In this document: positions 54,478 through 63,581 of the stretch, in pieces
How positions within the stretch are numbered: the stretch's first letter is position 1
How the letters are laid out: each line of letters opens with the position of its first letter
NCBI RefSeq assembly: GCF_001547525.1
Contig: NZ_LNJP01000004.1
Coordinates: 558,001-622,000, forward strand
DNA length: 64,000 nucleotides
Reading direction: 5' to 3'
Source of the DNA: Burkholderia anthina
GTDB lineage: Bacteria; Pseudomonadota; Gammaproteobacteria; Burkholderiales; Burkholderiaceae
Position numbers and translations under genes: made by a program
Notes under the pieces: generated by a model
What the model saw: the letters and a program-made list of their open reading frames with translations, nothing else
Databases searched by the model: none
Told to the model about the DNA's origin: nothing

Positions 54478-54987
54478 TCCGCGCACGTAACCGATGCGCG
54501 GCACGGGGCCGTGCAATGGTTGCGCGCGTCACGACCCGGCCGCCACGCCGGCGTCGCGCCGTGCATCCGCCATGCTCGACGCGATCCGTATCGAGGTGAC
54601 CGCGCGCGACGACGCGCCGCTCGACGCAGCCGCGTTCCAAATCATTCGTTCGGGGAGGTGAATTCGACGGGGCCACGCGGAAAGCGGACGGGGTGACTTC
54701 CACCCCGCCCGTCCTCCAAGGCAACCGTCGGTTGCCTACCCTCGTGCCAGAGAGTTCCCGGTCGGACGACGCGCCGGACAAATACGTGGCGCGATTCCTG
54801 AAACGATGTGACATGTGACGGCGGCGCGTGCGACCGTGATCGCCACTCGCATGCAGGCGCGGCGAGGAACGCGCCTGCACGGCAGACCGGCCGCGTCGCA
54901 GGATGTTCCATCACTGTCTCACGCGATATGCGCGGCGTTTCTGATGCAGGTCAATCCAGAACCGCTTCCACCGTCACGATGCGCGAC
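54478..54987. other. Intergenic region with two adjacent hairpins
   Basis: About 510 bases without a supported gene. Two strong hairpins occur close together: CGGGGTG-ACTTC-CACCCCG (54689-54707) and AGGCAACCG-T-CGGTTGCCT (54719-54737). They may be transcript ends, part of a structured RNA, or DNA sites; nothing links them to a known riboswitch. Confidence 0.4.
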
Positions 54988-55923
54988 TCAGTCCGCGCCG
55001 CGCACCAGCAGCACGGGCACTTCCGCGAGATGCGCGACCCGCCGCGCGACGCTGCCGATCAGCCAGGCGGCGATGCCGCGACGGCCATGCGTGCCGACCA
55101 CCAGCAGCTCCGCCCGCCAGTGCACGGCATCGCGCATCAGCGCATGGGCCACGTCGTCGCTGGTCGGACGCGTTTCGACGATGGCGCGCTTGGTCGGATT
55201 GCCCGTCGCATGGAACAGCGGGCCGACCTTCGCGAGCGCATCCTCGCCTTCCGCGCGGTATGCATCCTCGAGCGCGCGTACCGGCACGACATCCGTCAGA
55301 CGAACCGCGCGATCGATCACATACGCCGCATACAGCAACGTCGTCGGCGCCGCGAAGCCGAGGCCGACGCGCACCGCGTGCAGCGACGGCTCGCTGCCGT
55401 CGACCGCGAACATCAGCCGCTGCAGCGTGCCGTCCGACGGCCGTCCATAGGTGCCCGGCACGATCAGCAGCGCGCAGCGCGCGCGTTTCGTCAGCATGTC
55501 CGACATCGCGCCTTCGACGAGCCGCAACAGCCCGTGATGCGGATTCGCGCCGATCACCAGCACGTCCGCATGCCACGTCGACGTATCGTTCACCAGCGCG
55601 TCCGCTACCGAGCCGCCCGTGACCGACGTATCGATGACCGCCAGTTCGACTTCGATGTCGCTGTCGTCGAACAGCGCCGCGATCCGCTCGCCGGTAGCCT
55701 GCGCTTCGCGCATCATGTCCTCGCGCGCGGACGTCAGTAGCGCGTCGATGCGCGGAATGTCGGGCAGCACGAGACGCGGATTGTCGACCGCGCAAATGAT
55801 GCGCAATCGCATGCCGGGACGCAGCAGCGTGCGCACGTAACGCGCGGCGGTCAACGATTCGGGCGTCGAATCGACGGCCAGCGCGATCCGCGCGAGCGTC
55901 GGGATGGGCTGGGCAGGCTGCAT
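54988..55923 (-). CDS. Universal stress protein with two UspA domains
   Basis: A 311-residue protein of two tandem Usp domains (about 8-155 and 163-308). The second keeps the ATP-binding signature, GTHGRRGIAAWLIGSVARRVAHLA, and ends VPVLLVR; the first has a divergent loop (GANPHHGLLRLVEGAMSDML). Tandem Usp proteins are induced in stationary phase, anoxia and oxidative stress. GGAGG lies 9 bases before the ATG. An ANR-like site (ATGAC-N4-ATCAA, 56095-56108) is found about 170 bases upstream. Confidence 0.92.
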   Translation of the reverse strand: MQPAQPIPTLARIALAVDSTPESLTAARYVRTLLRPGMRLRIICAVDNPRLVLPDIPRIDALLTSAREDMMREAQATGERIAALFDDSDIEVELAVIDTSVTGGSVADALVNDTSTWHADVLVIGANPHHGLLRLVEGAMSDMLTKRARCALLIVPGTYGRPSDGTLQRLMFAVDGSEPSLHAVRVGLGFAAPTTLLYAAYVIDRAVRLTDVVPVRALEDAYRAEGEDALAKVGPLFHATGNPTKRAIVETRPTSDDVAHALMRDAVHWRAELLVVGTHGRRGIAAWLIGSVARRVAHLAEVPVLLVRGAD

Positions 55924-56094
55924 GGCGAAGGCCTCCGTGCGTGCACGTCGTCGCTGAACGACGACGGGCGCTTCGCGCGGTAGCGGCACGCGGCGGCCGG
56001 ACTGCCGCCGCGGTCGCGGGGACCGGCGCGGTGCCACGCGAAGCGCGGACAAGCAATGCGTTCGTTCAGCATAGGCCGTCCGGCCCGCGCGTGC

Positions 56095-56108
56095 ATGACC
56101 GCGATCAA
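56095..56108. promoter_or_regulatory. FNR/ANR-like site ATGAC-N4-ATCAA
   Basis: On the minus strand it reads TTGAT-CGCG-GTCAT, 8 of 10 matching the FNR/ANR consensus. It lies 172 bases upstream of the tandem Usp start, a position compatible with oxygen control. Confidence 0.4.
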
Positions 56109-56146
56109 TGATCGCGAACGGTCGCGCGGCATCTTCCCCGCGCGGC

Positions 56147-57529
56147 TTACGACTTCGTCGGCATCGACTCGGCCGGACGGTTCGCATGGAACAGCGCGTA
56201 CGCGATGCCGAGCAGCGCGATCCACACCGGCCCGATCACGAGCGCGACGCGCGTGTCGGGCGTGAGCGCCATCAGCACGACGACCAGCGCGAGAAAGCCG
56301 AGCGCGACGAACGAACCGAGCGGATAGAACGGCACGCGGATCGGCAGGCGCGCGATCCTGTCGGCCGACAGCGTGCGACGAAAACGCATCTGCGCGATCA
56401 GGATCACGCACCACGTCCAGATCGCGCCGAACGTCGACACCGACGTGAGCCATGTGAACACGTGCTGCGGCGCGAGATAGTTGAGCAACACGCCGATCAG
56501 CAGCAGCGCGACCGACACGGCCACGCCGTACACGGGCACGCCGCTGCGGTTCACGCGACCGAGCGCGGCCGGCGCCTGGCCCTGCTGCGCGAGGTTATAG
56601 AGCATCCGCGCGGTGCTGAACAGGCCGCTGTTGCACGACGACAGCGCCGCGGTCAGCACGACGAAGTTGATGATGCCGGCGGCGGCGGGAATGCCGAGCC
56701 GCGAGAACGTCATCACGAACGGGCTGCCCTGCGTGCCGATCTGGTCCCACGGATAGAGCGACATGATCACGAACAGCGCGCCGATGTAGAAAATCAGCAC
56801 GCGCCAGAACACCGAATTCACGGCTTTCGTCAGCGACTTCTCCGGGTTGCGCGCCTCGCCGGCCGTGAGGCCGAGCATCTCCACGCCGAGATACGCGAAC
56901 ATCACGATCGGCAGCGCGGCGATCACGCCATGGATTCCATTCGGCATGAATCCGCCGTGCGACCACAGATTCGAGATGCCGGTCGCGATACCGCCGTTGC
57001 CGATACCGAACGCGATCATCAAGCCGCCGCCGACGATCATCAGCACGATCGTGACGATCTTGATCAGCGCGAACCAGAATTCGAATTCGCCATACAGTTT
57101 CACCGCGATGAAGTTCACCGAGCCCATCGCCAGCAACGCCGCGAGCGCCCAGATCCAGTTCGGCACGCCGGGGACCCACATGTGCATGTAGACGCCGACC
57201 GCCGTGATTTCCGCCATGCAGGTGACGATCCACACGAACCAGTAGGTCCAGCCCGTCAGGTAACCGGCAAACGGGCCGAGGTAGTCGCGCGCATAGCGGC
57301 TGAAGGCGCCGGCGACCGGGTTGGTGATCGCCATTTCGCCGAGCGCGCGCATGATCAGGAAGATCGCGAGGCCGCCGAGCAGGTAGGTCAGCAGGATGGC
57401 CGGGCCGGCCGTGCGGATCGCGGTGGCCGAGCCGAGGAACAGGCCGACGCCGATCGTCGCACCGAGCGCCATCAGGTTGATGTGCCGTTCTTCCAGCCCG
57501 CGGTGCAGTTGGTCTTCTGGTTGTTTCAA
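56147..57529 (-). CDS. APC-family amino acid permease (proline/histidine type)
   Basis: A 460-residue membrane protein with 12 predicted segments. The opening LHRGLEERHINLMALGATIGVGLFLGSATAI is the signature of the AAT group (ProY, HutT, AroP); further blocks are FSRYARDYLGPFAGYLTGWTYWFVW and VEMLGLTAGEARNPEKSLTKAVNSVFWR. It imports an amino acid with protons; the pattern is nearest to ProY/HutT. The start is TTG at 57529 with an AGGAG site 7 bases upstream, an unusual initiation codon. Lies in the stress region and may be unrelated in function. Confidence 0.9.
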   Translation of the reverse strand: MKQPEDQLHRGLEERHINLMALGATIGVGLFLGSATAIRTAGPAILLTYLLGGLAIFLIMRALGEMAITNPVAGAFSRYARDYLGPFAGYLTGWTYWFVWIVTCMAEITAVGVYMHMWVPGVPNWIWALAALLAMGSVNFIAVKLYGEFEFWFALIKIVTIVLMIVGGGLMIAFGIGNGGIATGISNLWSHGGFMPNGIHGVIAALPIVMFAYLGVEMLGLTAGEARNPEKSLTKAVNSVFWRVLIFYIGALFVIMSLYPWDQIGTQGSPFVMTFSRLGIPAAAGIINFVVLTAALSSCNSGLFSTARMLYNLAQQGQAPAALGRVNRSGVPVYGVAVSVALLLIGVLLNYLAPQHVFTWLTSVSTFGAIWTWCVILIAQMRFRRTLSADRIARLPIRVPFYPLGSFVALGFLALVVVLMALTPDTRVALVIGPVWIALLGIAYALFHANRPAESMPTKS

Positions 57530-57968
57530 ATTCGTCTCCTGGCAGCCACGAGGGGCGCCGTCATTGTGTCGATGGCAATGCGCGCCCGGTCATGCCGATT
57601 TTTGAGCCGAAAACGAAATAATCCCTGGTGTCGATTTCTGAATGAGAAACGACGTGGACGCCGTGTCAATTCGGTTGGAATTGCTGCGGATTATCCGAAT
57701 TTGCCGGAGCAATCTGGAAATACGGATAGCCTTTCACGGAATACACCCGGGGTCGACCGCCTGACGCGGCTGTGCGCGTGACGAGCGGCAAACGGGGGGC
57801 ATCGTTTTCGGCGCGAACGAACGCGCGTCGAATGTGCGCAATCTCGCGCACGGAATATGCAGGCGGGATTATAGGGAGGATCGGCAGTTTCACGCCAGGC
57901 GATTTTGAGAAAATCACCGTAGGTGAAAGCAGTGGAGAATTCGAATGCGCGCGGCGCGGCGCACGTGT
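57530..57968. other. Intergenic region upstream of the permease, AT-richer
   Basis: About 440 bases between the permease and DedA-rhodanese genes, both minus strand. G+C is lower than in neighbouring genes. A perfect palindrome CGGAT-T-ATCCG lies at 57687-57697. No gene is supported. Confidence 0.45.
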
Positions 57969-59015
57969 TTATTTCGACAACGTCGCCCGCACCGTATATT
58001 CGCCTTCCAGCCCGCCGTGATCGGGCCGCACGAAGTACCGCGACGAATCCAGATCGGCCGGCAGCGGCTCGACCGGATAACCGTGCTTTTCCCACGCATC
58101 GAGGCCGCCCTTCAGCGCCCGGATGTTGTGGATCATCTTCTTGCGCTGCATCTTCGCGATCAGACGCTTGGCCGTGGCCTCGTTCGGGCACACGCAATAG
58201 ACGACGATCGGCCGCTTCAGCAGTTCCGGGTCGAGCAGGTCAGGGGAATCGAGATCGACCGGCAGCGCGCCGGCAATCCGGTACGGCTCGCGTTCGCGAA
58301 TCGCTTTCGGCCGCGCATCGAAGATCAGCGGCGGTTCGTCGGACGTCATCATCTCGACGAGCTGCGGTGGCGAGATGCGTACCTGCGCGAGATAGCGGCG
58401 GAACTGCACGCGGCGCACCCAGCGGTACAGCAGGAACGTGATGAAGATCGCGAGGAACGCGTCGAGGATCGTGCCGCCGCTCGCGCGTACCCACAGCACG
58501 AACTGGACGATCTGGTCGTGAATGGCCGCGCCGCCGATCAGCCAGAACGCCGCCCACAGCGACGCGCCGGCCAGATCCCAGAACAGGAACACGCCAATGC
58601 CGATCGCGGTCGTGCCGAGCAGCGGCGCCGACACGAGGCCGAGACCCGGCAGGAATTTCGACAGCACGAGCAACGGCGCGCCGTACCTTTCGAATACGTT
58701 ACGGGCGAAGCGCAGCGTCGTGTCGAGCGACAGCGAGAAGCGCACGAGGCCATTCAGCAGGCGCCGGCCGCGCGTGCGGCCCATGAAGAACCACAGCGAA
58801 TCGGCCAGCATCGTCGCCCCGATCGCCGCCGCGAACATGCTGGCCCAGGACGCCTGCCCCATCGCCGCCATCGTGCCGCCGAGAATCAGCATCGGCACGG
58901 CCGGCACCGGCACGCCGAGCTGCGTGATCAACACGCTCGCGAAGACGGCCCACGGGCCGAGCGACGATGGAATAGCAATCGGAAAGTGCCACACGGCGGC
59001 GCTCCTGGAAGACAT
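57969..59015 (-). CDS. DedA/VTT membrane protein fused to a rhodanese domain
   Basis: A 348-residue fusion. Residues 15-200 are a DedA (SNARE-associated/VTT) domain with five or six membrane segments: GGTMAAMGQASWASMFAAAIG and the conserved LSKFLPGLGLVSAPLLGTTAI. Residues 222-330 are a cytoplasmic rhodanese: PLIFDARPKAIREREPYRIAGALPVDL, then the active-site loop YCVCPNEATAKRL with a Cys. DedA proteins act in membrane lipid (undecaprenyl phosphate) recycling and proton-motive force homeostasis; rhodaneses move sulfane sulfur. The fusion is known in proteobacteria but its joint role is not. Confidence 0.9.
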   Translation of the reverse strand: MSSRSAAVWHFPIAIPSSLGPWAVFASVLITQLGVPVPAVPMLILGGTMAAMGQASWASMFAAAIGATMLADSLWFFMGRTRGRRLLNGLVRFSLSLDTTLRFARNVFERYGAPLLVLSKFLPGLGLVSAPLLGTTAIGIGVFLFWDLAGASLWAAFWLIGGAAIHDQIVQFVLWVRASGGTILDAFLAIFITFLLYRWVRRVQFRRYLAQVRISPPQLVEMMTSDEPPLIFDARPKAIREREPYRIAGALPVDLDSPDLLDPELLKRPIVVYCVCPNEATAKRLIAKMQRKKMIHNIRALKGGLDAWEKHGYPVEPLPADLDSSRYFVRPDHGGLEGEYTVRATLSK

Positions 59016-59179
59016 GCGGGCCGCGCGACAGGGCCGTCGGTACGGCGGCGCAACGGCCGCCGCGGCATGTCCGCGACCGACCGGTGCATCCTGCGCATTC
59101 TAAACGGGTTTGGCCGCGCTCGCGCGGAACACCGACCATCGGCACGGGCTTCGCGCCCGGCGTGACGCGGCCGTGACAG

Positions 59180-59686
59180 TCACACGTCCGAGCGCGGCGC
59201 GAGCTGCGCGACGTGTTCCGCGTAGTCGGGAAACGCGGCCGCCAGCGCGGCCGCATCCGCGAGCTCGAATTCCGCGAATTCGAACCCCGGCGCCACCGTG
59301 CAGCCGACGAGCGCGACATGCTCGGGCGATGCACAGCGCGCGCCGAACCAGCTTCCGGCCGGCACGACCGCCTGGAACACGGTGCCGGGATGCGTGAGCG
59401 GGTTGCCGAGCCGGTGGATCGTCAGCCCGTCGCGCGCGTCGAGTACCCACACTTCGATCGGGTCGCCCGCATAGAAATGCCAGACCTCGTCGGAGCGGAT
59501 GCGATGCCACGACGAATACGCGCCGTCGCACAGCAGATAGTAGATCGCGGTCGATGCGGCGCGTCGCGCGCCATCGGCCGGGCGCACGACCGAATCGGTC
59601 GCGCGGTAGGTTTCACGGAAATAGCCGCCTTCGGGATGCGGCTGCAGGTCGAACTGGCGAATCAGGTCGGTCGCGGAAATCGGCAT
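59180..59686 (-). CDS. Cupin-superfamily protein (DUF985)
   Basis: A 168-residue beta-barrel protein. It begins MPISATDLIRQFDLQPHPEGGYFRETYR, the DUF985 opening, and shows cupin histidines in SSWHRIRSDEVWHFYAGDPIEV and the VPAGSWFGARC motif. Members related to RmlC-like cupins bind metal, but no reaction is established for DUF985. It lies between the DedA-rhodanese and a Usp gene on the same strand, with gaps of 164 and 306 bases, so it may be transcribed alone. Confidence 0.88.
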   Translation of the reverse strand: MPISATDLIRQFDLQPHPEGGYFRETYRATDSVVRPADGARRAASTAIYYLLCDGAYSSWHRIRSDEVWHFYAGDPIEVWVLDARDGLTIHRLGNPLTHPGTVFQAVVPAGSWFGARCASPEHVALVGCTVAPGFEFAEFELADAAALAAAFPDYAEHVAQLAPRSDV

Positions 59687-59992
59687 GGCGGATGACGTCG
59701 GTAAGGTTGGAAACCGGCATTCGGCGGCCCGTCCGGTCCCGATTCAGGCGACCGGTGCCGCCGGATGTCCGTGCGTCGATCGCCGCGGCCATGCGCGCGG
59801 CGAACAAGCGGACACCGGCCGATGCTGCCAGAACTGCGTGCCGGGACGCAACCGTCGACGCTCAATCGCTCACCGCCAAGACTCCCGGCGGCCCGCCCCG
59901 GCACGCGGATCGCGCCGATATCCGGCCAGGCGCGCGAGGCAGCCCGCTGCCCGCAGATGCACGGGCGGCATCGCCAACCGTACCGCCGTCGA
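59687..59992. other. Intergenic region, about 305 bases
   Basis: Gap between the cupin and Usp genes, both minus strand. No gene or clear regulatory element was found. Confidence 0.5.
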
Positions 59993-60463
59993 TTACGCGG
60001 TCGCCGACGCCCGCGCCTCGCCGTGCCGCACCAGCAGCACGGGCCGGTCGGCCGCGCGCAGCAGCGATTCCGCCACGCTGCCGAGCAACAGCCTGCGCAG
60101 GCCGTGCCGGCCGCTCGTGCCCATCACGATCAGGTCGGCGTCGGTTTCGGCCGCCGTGCGCATCAGCACCGCCGCGATGTCCTCGCCATACGCGTCGAGC
60201 GCGCGCACCGTGCCCCGCACATGCTGCTGCGCGAGCGCCGCTTTCGCGTCGTCGAGCACCGGCGTCGCGGCGTCGGTCGCCGCGATATCGCCGTCGCGCT
60301 CGGCGGCGAAGCCTGCGTCGACGTCGACGAGCTGCGGCCGATGTTCGACGACATACGCACAGGTCACTTCGCCGCCGGACGCCGCCGCGATCCGGATCGC
60401 CTCGTTCAGCGCGAGACGCGCGCTCGGGCTGCCGTCGAGCCCGACGAAAATCCGCTTGTACAT
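59993..60463 (-). CDS. Universal stress protein, single UspA domain
   Basis: A 156-residue protein of normal family length. It begins MYKRIFVGLDGSPSARLALNEAIRIA and carries the nucleotide-binding loop GTSGRHGLRRLLLGSVAESLLRAADRPVLLVR (in pieces). Probably a dimer that binds ATP and is induced under stress. An FNR/ANR-like box TTGAC-N4-ATCAA lies 118 bases upstream, the best such site in the window. Second Usp gene of the region. Confidence 0.92.
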   Translation of the reverse strand: MYKRIFVGLDGSPSARLALNEAIRIAAASGGEVTCAYVVEHRPQLVDVDAGFAAERDGDIAATDAATPVLDDAKAALAQQHVRGTVRALDAYGEDIAAVLMRTAAETDADLIVMGTSGRHGLRRLLLGSVAESLLRAADRPVLLVRHGEARASATA

Positions 60464-60781
60464 GGTCCGTCCCTCCGACCGGGCACGCATCGCGCGTTGC
60501 GCGACCACGGGCCGTTGCCGCAAGCCGGCCCAGCGCTGGCTTGCCTGCCGAACAGTCTGCCCCACGTGCCGACACGCGCGTTGACGCGCATCAAGCGCGG
60601 CCGGCGCGCCGCTGCTTCACGCCGTTTGCCGCGATTTCAACCGACCCCATTACAAAAAACGTGTAAAACGCGCACAATTTCATCTTCAAAATAGTCGTTG
60701 CACGCAGCCGGTGCGAGGTTTTCCGATTTTGCCGCCCTGCCCGAGCGCCCTGGGTAGCCCGAACAACAGAATGGCCATCGA
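60464..60781. promoter_or_regulatory. Divergent promoter region of usp and PAS histidine kinase, with ANR-like box
   Basis: About 320 bases without a gene. It includes an FNR/ANR-like site (60581-60594) and an AT-rich stretch (60640-60740) suited to the kinase promoter. Confidence 0.5.
60581..60594. promoter_or_regulatory. FNR/ANR box TTGAC-N4-ATCAA
   Basis: Nine of ten positions match TTGAT-N4-ATCAA. It lies 118 bases upstream of the Usp start and 188 bases upstream of the divergent kinase gene, so it could serve both. Confidence 0.55.
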
Positions 60782-62884
60782 ATGACCGCCAGTGGAACCC
60801 CGACGCGTGGCGCCCGAGGGCCCGCGCCCCTGCAGATCATGTTACGCCAGCCGCTCGCGGCCGGCGTCGTTGCGCTGTGCGCGGGCGCGGTGTTGTCGCT
60901 CGGCGTCGCGCTGCTGGTGCGCGAGCAGTGGCAAGCCGCCGTTCATACGCGTTTCGAACGCCGCACGGCGCACGTGACCGCGATGCTGCGCCACGAGCTG
61001 CAGACCGGCGTCGCGGTGCTCGAAGGCGCGCGCGGCGCGTTCGGCCTCGTCCCGACCATGACGCCCGAGCAATGGCGTCGCTATGCGGAGACGCTCGATC
61101 TCGACAGCGCCCGCTCGCCGGTCCGGCAGATCGGTTATGCGCCGCTGACGCTCGCGGCGCGCAGCGCCCTCGCCGGCACGAAACCGCCGGCGGCCGGCCC
61201 GCTCGCGGCAGCGACGCTCAGCGCCCCCGCGTCGAATGCGCCGGTCGAGCGCTTCGGCGCGTCCGACGCGGCGCCGCTCGCGCATGCGCTGCGGACCGGC
61301 GATATCGCGCTCGGCGTTCATTCGGCCGACGACGATACGTCCCGCGACGCCCGCACGTTGACGCTGTTCCTGCCCGCGACGGCCTCGCCGCTTGCGGCGT
61401 CCAGACCGTCCGGCGCGCGCGAAACCGCCGCCGACGGCGTGCTGTTCGCGGCGTTGAGCCCGCGGCGCCTGATCGAGCGCGCGCTCGATACTGAACGCGG
61501 GATCGACCTGTGGATGAGTGCCGGCGGCGATCCGCGCGCGATCGCCAGCGTCGAGACGACGACCGACGAAGCGTCGGCGTCGCCCGACCTGATGCGGCGC
61601 ACCGACGTGCTGAATTTCGGCGGCACCGCGCTGACGCTCGCCTATTCCGCGGACGGCCGGCCGAGCGCGACCGGCGCGCAGCGTGCTGCCGGCACCGTGC
61701 TCGCCGCCGGGCTGATCGCGTCGTTCGGGTTCGCGGCGCTCGTCCATGCGCTGCTGCGCAGCCGCGCCGATGCCGGCGCGAGCAGCCGCGGCCTCCTCAA
61801 CGAGGCACGGATGATGGGCATCATCCGCTCGTCGATGGAAGCGATCATCACGATCGACGAGAAGCAGACGGTCGTGATCTTCAATCCGATGGCCGAGCAG
61901 GTGTTCGGCGTGTCCGCGATGGAGGCGATCGGTGCGCCGCTGTCGCGCTTCATTCCCGAGCGGTTCCGCGCCGCGCACGCGAAACACGTCGACCAGTTCG
62001 GCGTGACGGGCGTATCCGAGCGGCAGATGGGCCGCCAGCGCGTACTGTTCGGGCTGCGGGCCAACGGCGAGGAATTCCCGATCGAAGCGTCGATCTCGCA
62101 GATCCGCGACGCGTCGGGCAAGCTTTATACGGTGATGCTGCGCGACATCACCGAGCGGCTGCGGGCCGAGAACGCGCTGAAGCGATCGCGCGAGGAATTG
62201 CGCGAACTGTCGGCGAACCTGCAGAACGTGCGCGAAGAGGAGAAGACGCGCATCGCGCGCGAGCTGCACGACGACCTCGGGCAGCAGCTCACCGCGCTGA
62301 AGATGGACCTGTCGGTCGTCGAGCAGCAACTGCGCATGCCCGGCCGCGCGCACCCCGACGATGGCGTGCAGACCCATCTGCAAGGCATGCGGCGGCTGAT
62401 CGACGCGACGGTCGCGTCGGTGCGGCGCATCGCGGCCGACCTGCGGCCGGTGATGCTCGACGATCTCGGCCTCGTGCCCGCGATCGAATGGCTCGCGAAC
62501 GATTTCACGAACCGCTACGGGATCGATGTCGAGCGCCACATCGAGACGGGCGGCCTCACGTTCACCAGCGCGGGCGCGACCACGCTGTTCCGCATCGTCC
62601 AGGAAGCGCTGACGAACGTCGCGCGCCATGCGGATGCGACGCGCGTGGCGTTGCGGCTCGACATCGAGGAAGACTTTTGCGTGCTGCGCGTCGCGGACAA
62701 CGGCCGCGGCGCGGCGCCCGGCGGTGCGGCCCACGAAGACAAGTCGTTCGGCCTGATCGGCATTCGCGAACGCGCACATATGCTGGGCGGCACCGTGACG
62801 ATCGACACCGCGCTTGCGCGTGGCTTCTCGATCACCGTCGCGTTTCCGCTCGCCACCGTTCAACAGGACACGCTCATCACATGA
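60782..62884 (+). CDS. Membrane PAS histidine kinase, NarX/HisKA_3 type, CHASE-like sensor
   Basis: A 700-residue sensor. A membrane helix at 24-46, a periplasmic sensory part of about 240 residues with the CHASE-type ARGAFGLVPTMTPEQWRRY block, a second helix at 305-325, a PAS domain (350-460: IIRSSMEAIITIDEKQTVVIFNPMAEQVFG), then HisKA_3 with the phosphoacceptor in RIARELHDDLGQQLTALKMDL, and HATPase motifs (RIVQEALTNVARHADATRV, VADNGRG, FGLIGIRERAHMLGG). The stop overlaps the response regulator start by 4 bases. It phosphorylates that regulator in response to an unknown, perhaps envelope or oxygen-related, signal. Confidence 0.93.
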   Translation: MTASGTPTRGARGPAPLQIMLRQPLAAGVVALCAGAVLSLGVALLVREQWQAAVHTRFERRTAHVTAMLRHELQTGVAVLEGARGAFGLVPTMTPEQWRRYAETLDLDSARSPVRQIGYAPLTLAARSALAGTKPPAAGPLAAATLSAPASNAPVERFGASDAAPLAHALRTGDIALGVHSADDDTSRDARTLTLFLPATASPLAASRPSGARETAADGVLFAALSPRRLIERALDTERGIDLWMSAGGDPRAIASVETTTDEASASPDLMRRTDVLNFGGTALTLAYSADGRPSATGAQRAAGTVLAAGLIASFGFAALVHALLRSRADAGASSRGLLNEARMMGIIRSSMEAIITIDEKQTVVIFNPMAEQVFGVSAMEAIGAPLSRFIPERFRAAHAKHVDQFGVTGVSERQMGRQRVLFGLRANGEEFPIEASISQIRDASGKLYTVMLRDITERLRAENALKRSREELRELSANLQNVREEEKTRIARELHDDLGQQLTALKMDLSVVEQQLRMPGRAHPDDGVQTHLQGMRRLIDATVASVRRIAADLRPVMLDDLGLVPAIEWLANDFTNRYGIDVERHIETGGLTFTSAGATTLFRIVQEALTNVARHADATRVALRLDIEEDFCVLRVADNGRGAAPGGAAHEDKSFGLIGIRERAHMLGGTVTIDTALARGFSITVAFPLATVQQDTLIT

Positions 62885-63528
62885 TCAAGGTGCTCATCGC
62901 CGACGACCATACGCTCGTACGCGACGGTCTGCGGCACATCCTCCAGAACGCCACCGGATTCGAGGTGGCCGGCGAGGCCTGCGACGGCCCGTCGACGATC
63001 GCGCTGGTGCGTGCGACGCCCGCGCAGGTGCTCGTGCTCGACCTGTCGATGCCCGGTCGCAACGGTGTCGAGCTGATCAAGCAGATCAAGGACGAGAAGC
63101 CCGCGCTGCGCGTGCTCGTGCTGACGATGCACGCGGAGCAGCAGTACGCGGTGCGCGCGTTCCGCGCGGGCGCGTCCGGCTATCTGACGAAGGAAAGCGC
63201 GAGCGCGGAGCTGGTCGGCGCGGTCACGAAAGTGGCGTCGGGCGGCGTCTACGTGAGCCTGGCGATGGCCGAGCAGTTCGCGCAGAGCCTGAACGAGCCG
63301 GCCGAAACGCTGCCGCATCAGCGGCTGTCCGATCGCGAATTCGACGTGTTCCGGCGAATCGCCGCGGGCCAGACGCTGACCGAGATCGCGAATGCGCTGT
63401 GCGTGAGCGCGAAGACGGTCAGCACCTACAAAACCCGGATCCTCGAAAAGATGCAGATGCCGCATGAAGCGGCGCTCGTGCGTTACGCGATGCGGCACAA
63501 GCTGCTCGACGAAACGGACGACGTGTAA
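62881..63528 (+). CDS. NarL/FixJ-family response regulator
   Basis: A 215-residue regulator. The receiver has MIKVLIADDHTLVRDGL, the phospho-Asp in VLVLDLSMPGRNGVELI (residue about 54), the Thr/Lys switch residues (VLTMHAEQQ, GYLTKESAS), and a C-terminal LuxR-type helix-turn-helix (RLSDREFDVFRRIAAGQTLTEIANALCVSAKTVSTYKTRILEKMQM in pieces). Translationally coupled to the upstream kinase. Predicted to control nearby or distant stress genes; target sites are unknown. Confidence 0.94.
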   Translation: MIKVLIADDHTLVRDGLRHILQNATGFEVAGEACDGPSTIALVRATPAQVLVLDLSMPGRNGVELIKQIKDEKPALRVLVLTMHAEQQYAVRAFRAGASGYLTKESASAELVGAVTKVASGGVYVSLAMAEQFAQSLNEPAETLPHQRLSDREFDVFRRIAAGQTLTEIANALCVSAKTVSTYKTRILEKMQMPHEAALVRYAMRHKLLDETDDV

Positions 63529-63550
63529 CGGACGACGTGTAGCCGGCGCG

Positions 63551-63574
63551 GCGCGGGCCTCGGCGGGCCCGCGC
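63551..63574. terminator. Hairpin between convergent genes
   Basis: Nine-base stem GCGCGGGCC/GGCCCGCGC with a 6-base loop in the 53-base gap between the response regulator and the LprI-like gene. No clear T tract; may serve both strands. Confidence 0.45.
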
Positions 63575-63581
63575 ATGGCGG

